64,000 nt of DNA from Flavobacterium sp. HSC-32F16 (GTDB taxonomy: Bacteria > Bacteroidota > Bacteroidia > Flavobacteriales > Flavobacteriaceae): positions 434,001 through 498,000 of the forward strand of contig NZ_JALKAC010000002.1 in the NCBI RefSeq assembly GCF_024171645.1, written 5' to 3'. A model generated the notes under the pieces. It searched no databases, had not been told where the DNA came from, and saw only the letters and a list, made by a program, of their open reading frames with translations. Every line of letters begins with the position of its first letter. The first letter of the stretch is position 1. Shown piece by piece: positions 52,635 through 63,231 of the stretch. The position numbers and the translations under genes are program-made.

Positions 52635-55600
52635 ATGAAATTAGCCGAAATATCCATAAAACGTCCGTCGTTAGTAATTGTATTGTTTACAATTCTAATT
52701 CTAGGTGGATTGTTCAGCTACAGCCAATTAGGCTACGAGCTGATTCCAAAATTCGAAACCAATGTTATTACGGTTTCAACTGTTTATCCTGGTGCTTCTC
52801 CAAGTGAGGTTGAAAATACCGTTACAAAGAAAATTGAGGATGCGATTGCCTCTCTTGAAAATATCAAGAAAATTGACTCGAAATCTTATGAGAGTTTATC
52901 AGTAGTATCAATTACATTGCTTTCTACTGCCAATGTTGATATCTCGATGAACGATGCACAAAGAAAAATCAACGCAATTCTGAGTGATTTGCCAGATGAT
53001 GCCGATCCGCCGTCTTTAACTAAATTCTCTTTGAGTGATTTACCAATTATGACACTTGGTGCGAATGGTAAAATGGACGAAGCTGCTTTTTATGATTTGA
53101 TTGATAAAAAGATTGCGCCAGTTTTATCACGTGTGCAAGGGGTTGCTCAGGTAAACATTATTGGGGGTCAGGAACGTGAGATTCAGGTAAATCTTGATGC
53201 TGTAAAAATGCAGGGTTACGGACTTTCAGTTCCTCAGGTGCAGCAGACTATTTTAACTTCGAATCTGGATTTCCCAACGGGTAACATCCAAACTCGTAAC
53301 CAAAAAATCTTAATCCGTTTAGCGGGTAAATATAAAAGTGTTGAAGAATTAAGAAACTTAGTAGTTTCTTCTCAAAACGGAATTCAGGTTCGTTTAGGAG
53401 ATATTGCTGATGTTCAGGATACACAAAAAATCGCGGAAAAAATTGCGCGTGTAGATCAAAAAAGTGCAATTGTACTTCAAATTGTAAAACAATCAGATGC
53501 CAATGCCGTTGCGGTAAGTGAGCAGTTAGTTAAAACAATTAAAACATTAGAGAGCGATTATAAATCGGCTCAATTGAAATTAGAAGTAGCAAAAGATAGT
53601 ACTGTATTTACACTTGAGGCTGCAGATTCTGTTGTACATGACTTGTTAATTGCGGTTATTCTGGTAGCATTCGTAATGTTGTTCTTCTTGCATAGTATTA
53701 GAAATTCATTGATTGTAATGGTCTCTATTCCTGCATCTTTGATTGCAACATTTATTGGAATTTATTTATTAGGTTACACGCTTAACTTAATGTCTTTACT
53801 TGGTTTATCTCTTGTTGTTGGTATTCTTGTGGATGACGCGATTGTTGTATTAGAGAATATTTACCGACATATGGAGATGGGTAAAAGCCGAATTCGTGCT
53901 TCTTATGATGGAACTGCCGAAATTGGAGGTACTGTAACTTCGATTACTTTAGTAATTGTGGTGGTGTTCTTACCAATCGCAATGAGTACCGGATTGGTGT
54001 CAAACATTATTACACAATTTTGTGTTACGGTAATTATATCAACGATGTTCTCGTTATTAGCTTCATTTACTATTATTCCTTGGTTGTCTTCACGTTTTGG
54101 AAAATTAGAGCATATTGAAGGTAAAAATCTTTTCGGAAAAGTTATCCTTGGATTTGAAAGCTATTTAACTCGTTTTACTAACTGGATCTCAAACTTATTA
54201 AACTGGTGTTTAGATCACTATTTTAAAACTATTGGAGTCGTTTTAGTACTGTTCTTTGGATCAATCTTCTGGTTAATGGGAGGTGGTTATATTGGAGGAG
54301 AGTTCTTCGCATCATCTGATAGTGGTGAATTCTTAGTACAAATTGAGATGCCAAAAGATGCTTCTTTGGAACAAACTAACTTTATGACGCAAAAAGCAGA
54401 AGCTTTCTTAAAAGGAGAGAAATATGTTTTCAGCCAGATTACAACTGTAGGACAAACCAGTGAAGGTTTAGGAGCTGCTCAGGCAACTGCTTACAAAGCG
54501 GAGATCGATGTTAAGATGATCGAGCAAAAAGACCGTACAGATGACGCCAACGTTTATGCAGCAAAAACGAAACGTAAATTAGAAAAAATATTAGTTGGTG
54601 CTAAAGTAAAAACAGTTCCTGTAGGTATCTTAGGAACAGCAGAAGATGCAACTTTAGGTTTGATCGTAACAGGTCCAAACGTAGAAAGTGCTATGAAATT
54701 TGCAAAATTAGCCGAAGCTGAATTACGCACTATTCCTGGAACAACTGAGATTAAATTAACAGTTGAAGACGGAAACCCAGAGATTAATGTTCAGGTTGAC
54801 AGAGATAAAATGGCTGCTTTAGGATTGACTCTTCAAACAGTTGGTTTAACCATGCAGACAGCTTACAGCGGTAATACTGACGGTAAATTTAGAGCTGGTG
54901 AGTACGAATACGACATCAATATCAAATACAACGAATTTGACAGAAAAAATATTACGGATGTTAGTAATTTGATTTTCGTAAACAGTGCAGGTCAGCAAAT
55001 TAAATTAAACCAATTCGCTACAATTACAGAAGGTTCCGGTCCAAGTAAATTAGAGCGTAGAGATAAAACAGCTTCTGTAACCGTACAAGGTCAGAACGTT
55101 GGGGTGCCGGCAGGAACAATCGTTACACAATGGCAGGAAAAATTAGATAAACTGCAAAAACCAGTTGGAGTTAACTACATCTGGGGTGGTGATCAGGAAA
55201 ACCAGTCAGAAGGGTTTGGTACATTAGGAATTGCATTATTGGCCGCTATTATTTTGGTTTACCTTGTAATGGTAGGTTTATACGACAGTTTCGTTCACCC
55301 GTTTGTTGTATTGTTTGCTATTCCGCTTTCGTTCATTGGAGTTTTATTTGCATTGGCATTAACAAACAATACCTTAAATATCTTTACCATTTTAGGGGTC
55401 ATCATGTTGATTGGTCTGGTGTGTAAGAATGCGATCATGCTTGTCGATTATACCAACCAGCGAAGAGCTGCCGGAGAATCGATCAGAACAGCTTTAATCC
55501 AGGCAAACCACGCACGTTTACGTCCAATCTTGATGACAACAATTGCGATGGTATTTGGTATGTTCCCAATTGCATTAGCAGCAGGAGCAGGAGCAGAATG

Positions 55601-55811
55601 GAAAAACGGATTAGCTTGGGTAATTATTGGAGGTTTGATTTCATCATTATTCCTTACTTTGATTGTAGTACCAGTTATCTATGATATTATGGAGAAAATA
55701 ATTAGAAAATTCTCTAAAGGAGAAAAAATCGACTACGAAGCTGAAATGGTTGCCGATTATGAGCATACAGAATTAAGCGAAGATGGTTTTAATCCTAAAC
55801 ATACCCATTAA
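52635..55811 (+). CDS. RND-family efflux pump, inner membrane permease (HAE1 type)
   Basis: Proton-driven pump of 1058 residues with 12 membrane helices in two halves and two large periplasmic loops. The first helix follows KRPSLVIVLFTILILGG. The relay helix GILVDDAIVVLENIYRH carries the paired aspartates of the HAE1 drug-efflux branch; heavy-metal pumps differ here. PYPGAS-like VYPGASPSEVE is the usual start of the porter domain. It completes the TolC-MFP-RND set and likely exports hydrophobic compounds. Confidence 0.94.
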   Translation: MKLAEISIKRPSLVIVLFTILILGGLFSYSQLGYELIPKFETNVITVSTVYPGASPSEVENTVTKKIEDAIASLENIKKIDSKSYESLSVVSITLLSTANVDISMNDAQRKINAILSDLPDDADPPSLTKFSLSDLPIMTLGANGKMDEAAFYDLIDKKIAPVLSRVQGVAQVNIIGGQEREIQVNLDAVKMQGYGLSVPQVQQTILTSNLDFPTGNIQTRNQKILIRLAGKYKSVEELRNLVVSSQNGIQVRLGDIADVQDTQKIAEKIARVDQKSAIVLQIVKQSDANAVAVSEQLVKTIKTLESDYKSAQLKLEVAKDSTVFTLEAADSVVHDLLIAVILVAFVMLFFLHSIRNSLIVMVSIPASLIATFIGIYLLGYTLNLMSLLGLSLVVGILVDDAIVVLENIYRHMEMGKSRIRASYDGTAEIGGTVTSITLVIVVVFLPIAMSTGLVSNIITQFCVTVIISTMFSLLASFTIIPWLSSRFGKLEHIEGKNLFGKVILGFESYLTRFTNWISNLLNWCLDHYFKTIGVVLVLFFGSIFWLMGGGYIGGEFFASSDSGEFLVQIEMPKDASLEQTNFMTQKAEAFLKGEKYVFSQITTVGQTSEGLGAAQATAYKAEIDVKMIEQKDRTDDANVYAAKTKRKLEKILVGAKVKTVPVGILGTAEDATLGLIVTGPNVESAMKFAKLAEAELRTIPGTTEIKLTVEDGNPEINVQVDRDKMAALGLTLQTVGLTMQTAYSGNTDGKFRAGEYEYDINIKYNEFDRKNITDVSNLIFVNSAGQQIKLNQFATITEGSGPSKLERRDKTASVTVQGQNVGVPAGTIVTQWQEKLDKLQKPVGVNYIWGGDQENQSEGFGTLGIALLAAIILVYLVMVGLYDSFVHPFVVLFAIPLSFIGVLFALALTNNTLNIFTILGVIMLIGLVCKNAIMLVDYTNQRRAAGESIRTALIQANHARLRPILMTTIAMVFGMFPIALAAGAGAEWKNGLAWVIIGGLISSLFLTLIVVPVIYDIMEKIIRKFSKGEKIDYEAEMVADYEHTELSEDGFNPKHTH

Positions 55812-55829
55812 TTGATTTAATTTTAGACG

Positions 55830-55865
55830 AAAAATCCCAAATTCTGAAAGGAGTTTGGGATTTTT
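55830..55865 (+). terminator. terminator after the RND pump gene
   Basis: Arms AAAAATCCCAAA (55830-55841) and TTTGGGATTTTT (55854-55865), followed by more T residues, 18 nt past the stop. Confidence 0.9.
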
Positions 55866-55905
55866 TATATTAAGGAATTAATTTCTGTATTGAAATTTCT
55901 TTCCT

Positions 55906-58521
55906 TTATTTTTTCACAATCTTAATGGTTTTAGTTTGTCCTTCTGATTTTACTTTTAAGAAATATAATCCGGAAGAAACATTTGATAAATCAATTTCAG
56001 AATGTGTGTTGTTGATTTGTTTTGTCAAAATAGATTTTCCTGAAACCGAAATTACCTCAACGTCATCAATATTTGAAGAATTACTGATATTTAAAACATG
56101 CTGAACCGGATTTGGATAATATTTAAAATTCGGCAGAACAAAATCATCCGTAGAAAGAGAACCATTTACTTTTGCCGTTACAGCAAGGCGTTCTTTACTT
56201 TCAATTCCGTCTACAGTCTGCGAAGCATAATACGTGACACCATCTACTAAAACAGTCGTCAGCGGCAAAGTTGGCTCAACTGTTTTTTTACCAGTTTTGT
56301 TACTTGAAGTGCCTTTACTGCTATACCATTTGATATTTTGGCCGTCAACAATAATATCTTCTAAAGTTTGTCCCGATTTAAATTCGAAAACAATTTCTTT
56401 TTTTCCATCTATTAATGGTGCAGGAGCTTCGATTACAACATTAAACAAGTTGAAACAGCCATTTGCATCCTGTGCAATAATCTGATAATCACCTGCTGCT
56501 AAATTTGAATAAGTAGTATTAACTGAAAATTGATCCAAATTAGGAGAAATACTATATAGAACTTGACCGGTTCCGCCATGAGACTCAATTTTGATAGTTT
56601 GATCTTCAACTATTATGTTTGATACTAAAGGAGCAACAGGTTCAGATATTGTAACAACTATCCTTATCTCACAGCCTGCCGTATCTCTTGCTATTATGCT
56701 ATACGTGCCAGCACTCAGATTGTAAAAACTGTCAAGTGCTGCAAATGGTCCGCCATTAATTGAATAACTATAAGACGGTTGACCACCGGATGCTTTAACT
56801 ATAATCACTCCTGTATTTTCTCCTTTACAGCGTATGTTTTGCTGCTCAGATATGATTACCAGAGAAGGTGTCTGCTGCACTTCTACATAAGTATTTGCTG
56901 TATTATTTTGAGAATCCCTAACTATAATAACATAACCGCCAATAGATGTGGTAGAATAAATATTAGAATTTGTAAATGTTCTTCCATTATCGAATGAATA
57001 CTCATAAGAACCGCTTCCTCCACTTGCAGTCACAGTAATTATTCCCGGTACGCAGCTTACCATAGTTGTAGTTGCTTGTGCAATGAGAGGCTCTATATTG
57101 ATGTCTGATTTTGAAATTATACATCCGTTTGAATCTTTAACGTATATTTTATAAGTTCCTTTTGGTAAATTTTCGAAAACGTTACTATCCTGATAATTTA
57201 CTAAATCAGCAGAATATTGGTATGAGCCAGTTCCTCCGCCAGCGGTAACAGTAATAGTTTGATTGTTTACTGCCACAGTCGATGTAAGTATTTCAGGTTC
57301 TGTTATTGTAAAATTTAATGGATAGGATGTACAACCATAATAATCCTTAACAACTGCCGTGTAAGTGCCGGCAGCTAAGTTGTTAAAAGTATTGCCAGGC
57401 TGAAAATTTACTAAATCCAGAGAATATGAATATTGGCCTCCACCTCCTGATGCTGATAATTTTATTGATCCATCATTCGATCCTTTACAAACAGCATTTC
57501 GTAGTTCAAACGTAAATGTTGGCGGATTTATAGTAGAAACTACTACAGGTATAGTTATTTCATTATTTTTTCCGTCACGAACTCTTATTACATAGTTTCC
57601 CGCTGGTAAATCATGAAATACATTTATAGGAGAAAAATTACTTCCATTAATAGAATAAACATAAGAAGGATTTCCTCCGGCGACTATAACGGTAATCATA
57701 CCTAAATGATTACAAGTAACAGGTTCTGACTGGGCTGCAGCCGTAAGCGGAGGATAAATTACAATAGGAGTAGTTTGAAATGTACAGTGGTTAGCATCTC
57801 TCACAGTCACATTATATGTGCCAGGCAGCAGATTCGCAAAATATTGGTTTTTTTGATAGTCTAAACCATTTAATGAATACTCATATTGTGGTTTTCCTCC
57901 CGAGGCAGTAACAATAATTGTATTTTGATTATCAATTATTACATTGGCATTCAAAAGACTAGGCTGTTCTATTTGTACTGGATAAATTGCACTCGCACAT
58001 CCCAATGCATCTTTTGCTTGAATAACGTAAATTCCAGCAGCTAAATTATGTAATTGCAGAGGATTTAAGCCATCGTTATAAACAGTATAGGGACCTCCAT
58101 TTATTTGATACGCATAAGGAGCTTTACCGCCAGATGGAATAACAGTTATATGACCATTGTTCATTCCGTTACAATTAACAGGTGTTGTAAGAGGTGTAAT
58201 GCTTAACTGTCCATAGATTTTTAAATCAAAATAATTTGTTGTAATCGTTCCATTATTATCAATTCTGGCATAAATTGTTTTAGATGAAGCCGAGTTGTTA
58301 TAGTATGTTGGCTGTAAAATTGCATTGACATTATTAGTCGCATCATCCTGACTTAAATGAAAACTGATAATGGTTTCTGCCGGATTTAAATTGCCAAGCA
58401 AAAGAGAGTTGTTGACCGTTAAGTCAAAGTAAGTATCTCCAAAACAATGCTCAATATTATTGACTTGAGCATAAAAGAGATTGGTAAACAGAAAAAGAAA
58501 ACAGAGTAGAGTTTTTTTCAT
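55906..58521 (-). CDS. SprB-repeat surface adhesin-like protein with T9SS domain (871 residues)
   Basis: Secreted cell-surface protein. The signal peptide (MKKTLLCFLFLFTNLFYAQ) is followed by an N-terminal domain (20-105), eight SprB-type modules (about 108-690), an Ig-like domain (about 700-790) and a T9SS type A sorting domain (798-871, NFKYYPNPVQHVLN onward). Each module has the pattern ASGGxxPYxYSxNG, then LxAGTYxIxVKD. The SprB family includes the Flavobacterium gliding adhesin, but this protein is far shorter than SprB (about 6500 residues), so gliding function is not implied. TATATTTG at 58555-58548 (minus) is a probable -7 element. Confidence 0.9.
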   Translation of the reverse strand: MKKTLLCFLFLFTNLFYAQVNNIEHCFGDTYFDLTVNNSLLLGNLNPAETIISFHLSQDDATNNVNAILQPTYYNNSASSKTIYARIDNNGTITTNYFDLKIYGQLSITPLTTPVNCNGMNNGHITVIPSGGKAPYAYQINGGPYTVYNDGLNPLQLHNLAAGIYVIQAKDALGCASAIYPVQIEQPSLLNANVIIDNQNTIIVTASGGKPQYEYSLNGLDYQKNQYFANLLPGTYNVTVRDANHCTFQTTPIVIYPPLTAAAQSEPVTCNHLGMITVIVAGGNPSYVYSINGSNFSPINVFHDLPAGNYVIRVRDGKNNEITIPVVVSTINPPTFTFELRNAVCKGSNDGSIKLSASGGGGQYSYSLDLVNFQPGNTFNNLAAGTYTAVVKDYYGCTSYPLNFTITEPEILTSTVAVNNQTITVTAGGGTGSYQYSADLVNYQDSNVFENLPKGTYKIYVKDSNGCIISKSDINIEPLIAQATTTMVSCVPGIITVTASGGSGSYEYSFDNGRTFTNSNIYSTTSIGGYVIIVRDSQNNTANTYVEVQQTPSLVIISEQQNIRCKGENTGVIIVKASGGQPSYSYSINGGPFAALDSFYNLSAGTYSIIARDTAGCEIRIVVTISEPVAPLVSNIIVEDQTIKIESHGGTGQVLYSISPNLDQFSVNTTYSNLAAGDYQIIAQDANGCFNLFNVVIEAPAPLIDGKKEIVFEFKSGQTLEDIIVDGQNIKWYSSKGTSSNKTGKKTVEPTLPLTTVLVDGVTYYASQTVDGIESKERLAVTAKVNGSLSTDDFVLPNFKYYPNPVQHVLNISNSSNIDDVEVISVSGKSILTKQINNTHSEIDLSNVSSGLYFLKVKSEGQTKTIKIVKK

Positions 58522-58804
58522 ACGTATAGGTTTGTTAATTGGAGTAACAAATATATACGAAAAAACAAAGTCCTAATAAGTGTAAATCATTTATTGTTAA
58601 ATAATTGAATATTTAATTGTGTTGAGTTGGAATTTCTATTGAATTTAATTTACAGATGTCATTGAAAAGGTCAAAATTGGAGACTGGTTATTTTTACGAA
58701 TTCTATTTATATTACCAATTAGCGCACCAGAGAACAGGGCTAAAATGGGACAGATAAAAAAAGCCTTCATTTTAATGAAGGCTTTTTTCTTAAATTTAAA
58801 ATAT
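58522..58804. other. 283-bp intergenic region between the two SprB-type genes
   Basis: Contains the promoter of the downstream gene near 58548-58555 and the terminator at 58757-58788. The middle is AT-rich and shows nothing else I recognise. Confidence 0.6.
58757..58788 (-). terminator. terminator after the larger SprB-type gene
   Basis: Arms AAAAAAGCCTTCATT (58757-58771) and AATGAAGGCTTTTTT (58774-58788) around TT; the A-run reads as T on the minus strand. It stops transcription from the larger upstream gene. Confidence 0.88.
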
Positions 58805-61800
58805 TTATTTCTTTATAATTTTAGTTGTTTTCTCCTTTCCTTTAGATGTTATTTTTAAAATATAAATTCCAGTAGAAAGATTAGAAAAATCAATTTCGGT
58901 CTGTGTATGGTTAACCTTCTTTATAAGAATTGAATTCCCTGAAGCAGACAAAATTTGAACCTCATCAATTATAGAAGTATTGTTTACGGTTAATATGTTT
59001 TGTACAGGATTCGGATAAAATTTGAAGGCAGTAAAATCTGCAGTATTTACTTCCAGAAGATTTTTATTTTCGATTCCTTTAGCTTGTGCTTTATGAGACA
59101 TTTTATCAGTTGTATCTGGAGGAGTTGTTTCAGAAATAGTAATACTGTTGTATGTCACTCTACAATTTTTGGCATCTTTAACTTTTACAAGATACGTTCC
59201 GGAAGGAACATCATTAAAAACATTTGATGTTTGAATGGCTGTGGAAATTCCTGTCTGATTTTCAAGTTCGTAAGTGTAGGGAGCAGTTCCTCCAGTTGCA
59301 AAAACAATGATTTTATCATCTGTAATTTCGACAGTTGAGGCTAATATCCTAGGTTCTGTTATTGTAATAACCTGAGTAGAAATACACTGGCCGCTATCTT
59401 TTACACCTATTTGATAAGTGCCTGGCGATAGATTTGAAAAGATATTGCTGGTTTGATAAGAGCCATCATTTAATTTATAAGTATATGGGGCTTTTCCTCC
59501 AGTTGCTATTGCTCTTATAACCGCATTATTGTTTCCGTTACAATCTATTTCAGAGATAAGAGATGCATTAATTATCACTGTATTAAGAGGAGGAATTGTT
59601 GCATAAATTGTTGTAATATTATTTTGAGAATCTTTAATCTTAATAGTGTAATTTCCTGCGGGTAAATTTTTTGCGACATTTGAAATGCCATAATTATTAC
59701 CACTAAAGGAGTATACAAAAGGCAATTTTCCTCCAACTGTATTTACTGTAATTGTACCTAATGTTACACAGGTAATAGGTGTAACTACGGCAGTAGCCGA
59801 AACAATTGTTGAAGAGAGGTTTATTCTGGTTATAGTTTTTAAACAATCTTTAGCGTCCTTAATTACTACAGTGTAGGTTCCTATTGGTAAGTTGGCAAGA
59901 TTATTAGAAGGTTGAAAAGGTATTAATGTTCCGCCATTCTGATTTTGCAGCGAGTATAAGTATGGGGCAGTTCCTCCGGAAGGAGTAATGACAATTTTTC
60001 CGTCATAGCTGTTAATAGTTGTACTGTTTGTAATGGCTATTTTGTATGATATGAAATCAGGTTGTATTATTTTAGCATTAGTTGTTGTAATACATCCGGC
60101 AGCATCTTTAACTTTTAAGATATAGTCTCCAACAGATAAATTATTAAAAACATTTGATGTTTTGTATTCATTTCCTATAGAATAAGTATAAGGAGCTATT
60201 CCTCCAGAAGCTGTTACAGTTATAGTTCCATCATTGGCTCCATAACAATTTATATTAGTACTTGCAGCAGTTGTAACAGGATTATAAGCTTTTACAAAAA
60301 TATTAGCTTGGGCCTCACTGCTTGCTGCATCTTTTACTAAAATAGTATAAAGACCTGTGTTCAAATTGTTTAATCCTGTATTACTAGTTGTGTAAGTTGC
60401 ACCTCTATCATACGAATAAAGGTAAGGAGGAACCCCTCCCGAAGGATTTATGCTTAACGAAGCAAAATTATTTGTGCAGGTAATAGGAGTCCTAACCGCA
60501 TTTAATAGTATTGGTGATTGAATAACTATATTTACATTATTATTCTCGAAAGTGCATCCCTTTGAATCGATAACTGTAAAGGTGTATGAACCTGGTCTAA
60601 AACCGCTCCATGATGTGATTTTTTTGTTCTCAGCAACAATTTCGCCTGTAACATTATTTTTTATATTATAGGTATATGGCCCAGTTCCCCCGGTAGATAC
60701 GATTGTTATTTTTGTACCAATATTCTCATCTAAAGTTTCAGCAATAACTTCAATATTCATTGCCAGGCTGTTTGGTTCAGAAATGTTTACGTAATGAGGT
60801 CTCATGCATCCTATAGCATCTTGAACTGTAATGGTATATAATCCGGCTTGTAAATTATTAAAAACGCTGCTATTAACAAAAGCACCACCATTAAGAGAAT
60901 AACTATACGGAGAAAATCCTCCCGAAGCATTTACAGTAATTGCACCTGTTGCAGAGCCATTACAGATTACATTGTTTACAGAAATTGTACTTATTAAAAC
61001 ATTTGGCGGAGTAACGGTCAAAGGTATATTTTTTATACATCCTTGTGAATCTTGTACAGATACAATATAATTTCCAGCCAATACATTATAAAAAGTATCG
61101 TTTCTTTGATATCCATTCCCTATAGAATACGTATATGGAGCCACTCCTCCAATTACTTTAACCGTCAGTGTTTTGTTTCTATCGCAATCTTCATTCTCAA
61201 CCAAAGAAGAAGTAATTGTTAGAGGAAGAGGAGATTCTGAAATAAATTGTCTTGTAAACTCACAGTTATTAGCATCTTTTACTATTACGTTATGCACTCC
61301 GGGAAGTAACGAAAAGATGTTTGAGGATTGATAAGTTGTTCCATTATCAAATGAATAAACATAAGGAGATATACCACCAGAAGCATTTACAGTTATAGAA
61401 GAGGATGAACAATCAACATTTTGATTTATAGTTGCAGACAACGGAATGAGAGGATCAATAACAATTTGATTTGTTACGAAAGTACAATTTTGAGAATCTT
61501 TTACTTTAATATGATAAATTCCTGAAGTCAAATTAGAAAAAACATTAGAATTTTGAAAAGGACTGTCATTTATAGAATATTGAAATGGAGCGGTACCTCC
61601 TGTTGCAGTTACATTTATTGAAGCATAACTATTACAATCAATTTTTTTTGTCAAATTTGCTGCAGCTGTTAAAACAGGAGCAGGATCTATGTAAATCACA
61701 CTAGTTGCTTCATCGTTATTAACATCCTTAACTTTTATATAATAAATACCAGGAAATATATTCGAAAATATATTTGAAACTCTGTAAGTAACTCCATTAT

Positions 61801-62659
61801 CAATTGAATACGTGTATGGAGCCTGACCGCCGGCTGCTGTAACCGTTATTACAGCTGTAGGATTATTGCAATTTATAGAAGTTGTTGTTACAGCGGTTAT
61901 AATTGGACTCGTCGTGGCAATAGTTACGGTTTTTTGTATAACACATCCGTTTGCGTCTCTAACCCATAATAAATGATTTCCCGGTGAGACATTATTAAAA
62001 AAATTATTAGACTGGAAATTAACTCCATCCAATGAATATTGATAGGGTAAAGTTCCACCAGTAGTGTAAGCAGTTATTGTTTGATTTTGTATATGAAAGT
62101 TAGTTTCCAGCATAACTGGTTCTGTAATAATCGTGTTTACCGTTGTTTCACACCCCAATGCATCAGTAACAATAATACTGTAATAGCCTCCGGGTAGATT
62201 ATTAAAAACATTAGTATTTTGAACGATCTGCCAATTTAATTTATAAGTAAAAGGAGCTTTTCCTCCAGATGTGTTTATAATTATAGAACCATTTTTTTCT
62301 CTGGCACAAGTAACCATGTTTGTTTCGAGCGTTGCAGTTAGAGGATCTCCTACGATTAAATTAAAATAATTCGTCGTAACAACACCATTATATTCTATTC
62401 TCGCATAAATAGTTTTAGAAGGGACAGTGCTTACATATTGAGCAGGAGTTTCAATCACATTTACTTTATCAGTTGCATTTTCAAGGCTTTCATAATAAGT
62501 TATAACAGCAGGCACCTGATTTACGCTGCCAAGTAATAATGATCTGCTGTTGTGCAAATTAAAAGTAGTTATTCCGGAACAATTAACAAGATCACCTGCC
62601 TGAGAATAAAATAAATTGTAAAAGAGTAAAAAAAGAAAACAAAGTAGAGTTTTTTTCAT
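58805..62659 (-). CDS. SprB-repeat surface adhesin-like protein with T9SS domain (1284 residues)
   Basis: Paralogue of the downstream gene with nearly the same signal peptide (MKKTLLCFLFLLFYNLFYSQ) and N-terminal domain. It has fourteen SprB modules followed directly by a T9SS type A sorting domain (KFYPNPVQNILTVNNTS onward, last 75 residues); the Ig-like domain of the shorter paralogue is missing. The modules follow an A-B-C cysteine order with one run of extra A types. TACATTTG at 62695-62688 (minus) is a probable -7 element, 28 nt before the ATG, the same layout as the paralogue. Likely surface adhesin or binding protein; ligand unknown. Confidence 0.9.
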   Translation of the reverse strand: MKKTLLCFLFLLFYNLFYSQAGDLVNCSGITTFNLHNSRSLLLGSVNQVPAVITYYESLENATDKVNVIETPAQYVSTVPSKTIYARIEYNGVVTTNYFNLIVGDPLTATLETNMVTCAREKNGSIIINTSGGKAPFTYKLNWQIVQNTNVFNNLPGGYYSIIVTDALGCETTVNTIITEPVMLETNFHIQNQTITAYTTGGTLPYQYSLDGVNFQSNNFFNNVSPGNHLLWVRDANGCVIQKTVTIATTSPIITAVTTTSINCNNPTAVITVTAAGGQAPYTYSIDNGVTYRVSNIFSNIFPGIYYIKVKDVNNDEATSVIYIDPAPVLTAAANLTKKIDCNSYASINVTATGGTAPFQYSINDSPFQNSNVFSNLTSGIYHIKVKDSQNCTFVTNQIVIDPLIPLSATINQNVDCSSSSITVNASGGISPYVYSFDNGTTYQSSNIFSLLPGVHNVIVKDANNCEFTRQFISESPLPLTITSSLVENEDCDRNKTLTVKVIGGVAPYTYSIGNGYQRNDTFYNVLAGNYIVSVQDSQGCIKNIPLTVTPPNVLISTISVNNVICNGSATGAITVNASGGFSPYSYSLNGGAFVNSSVFNNLQAGLYTITVQDAIGCMRPHYVNISEPNSLAMNIEVIAETLDENIGTKITIVSTGGTGPYTYNIKNNVTGEIVAENKKITSWSGFRPGSYTFTVIDSKGCTFENNNVNIVIQSPILLNAVRTPITCTNNFASLSINPSGGVPPYLYSYDRGATYTTSNTGLNNLNTGLYTILVKDAASSEAQANIFVKAYNPVTTAASTNINCYGANDGTITVTASGGIAPYTYSIGNEYKTSNVFNNLSVGDYILKVKDAAGCITTTNAKIIQPDFISYKIAITNSTTINSYDGKIVITPSGGTAPYLYSLQNQNGGTLIPFQPSNNLANLPIGTYTVVIKDAKDCLKTITRINLSSTIVSATAVVTPITCVTLGTITVNTVGGKLPFVYSFSGNNYGISNVAKNLPAGNYTIKIKDSQNNITTIYATIPPLNTVIINASLISEIDCNGNNNAVIRAIATGGKAPYTYKLNDGSYQTSNIFSNLSPGTYQIGVKDSGQCISTQVITITEPRILASTVEITDDKIIVFATGGTAPYTYELENQTGISTAIQTSNVFNDVPSGTYLVKVKDAKNCRVTYNSITISETTPPDTTDKMSHKAQAKGIENKNLLEVNTADFTAFKFYPNPVQNILTVNNTSIIDEVQILSASGNSILIKKVNHTQTEIDFSNLSTGIYILKITSKGKEKTTKIIKK

Positions 62660-62793
62660 AGTAAAAAATTTGTTAAAATGGACTTAACAAATGTAGATAA
62701 AAAACCCAATTCTTAAATAATTATAAAGTAAATATTGTTAAAAAGTTAAAAATTTATTTTAAAATTTAAAATTGAACCTAAAACAATTTATAA

Positions 62794-63231
62794 TCACTTC
62801 AAATACAAATAATGATTAAAATAATCAATAATTGCCTTTCCTTCAAGCAAAACATCGGCGCCAATAATGCCGTGAACAGGTTTAGCTTTGTACGATTCTA
62901 AAGCTTCATTTACGTGTGAAAGATCAAAAATTACGATGCTGAAATCTTTGTTTTTCCAGCTTCCTAACTGCAATTTGTTTTGAGATGAAATTTGAGTTGC
63001 CATTCCGGTTCCGCCTGCGCCAGAAGCTTTTGTTTTGGATTTTTTTGCAGATAATTCAAAACGTTCAATACTTTCAAAACCAATACAGGTATTGGAAGCG
63101 CCCGTATCTAAAATGAAATTTCCCGAAATGCCGTTAATTTTAGCTTTTATCTGAAGATGCTGTGTTTTGGTAACCTTGAATTTTATTTTTTTGTAATTCT
63201 CTTTTTTGAGAACCTCGTGAAGATTTTCCAT
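62794..63231 (-). CDS. retropepsin-like aspartic protease
   Basis: Single-domain clan AA protease of 145 residues. The catalytic motif ILDTGASNTCIG (Asp42) matches retropepsin-type aspartyl proteases, which work as dimers. A Gly-rich flap-like segment GAGGTGMA follows near residue 71, and GIIGADVL near residue 120 is the usual second hydrophobic-hydrophobic-Gly element. No signal peptide, so it is probably cytoplasmic. It overlaps the CHAT gene by 49 nt in another frame, so translation is probably coupled. Targets are unknown. Confidence 0.85.
   Translation of the reverse strand: MENLHEVLKKENYKKIKFKVTKTQHLQIKAKINGISGNFILDTGASNTCIGFESIERFELSAKKSKTKASGAGGTGMATQISSQNKLQLGSWKNKDFSIVIFDLSHVNEALESYKAKPVHGIIGADVLLEGKAIIDYFNHYLYLK

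Noticed and set aside
55906..62659. Identification of either large repeat protein as the gliding adhesin SprB
   Set aside because: Only the repeat type is shared; both are several-fold shorter than SprB and no spr or gld genes lie nearby.
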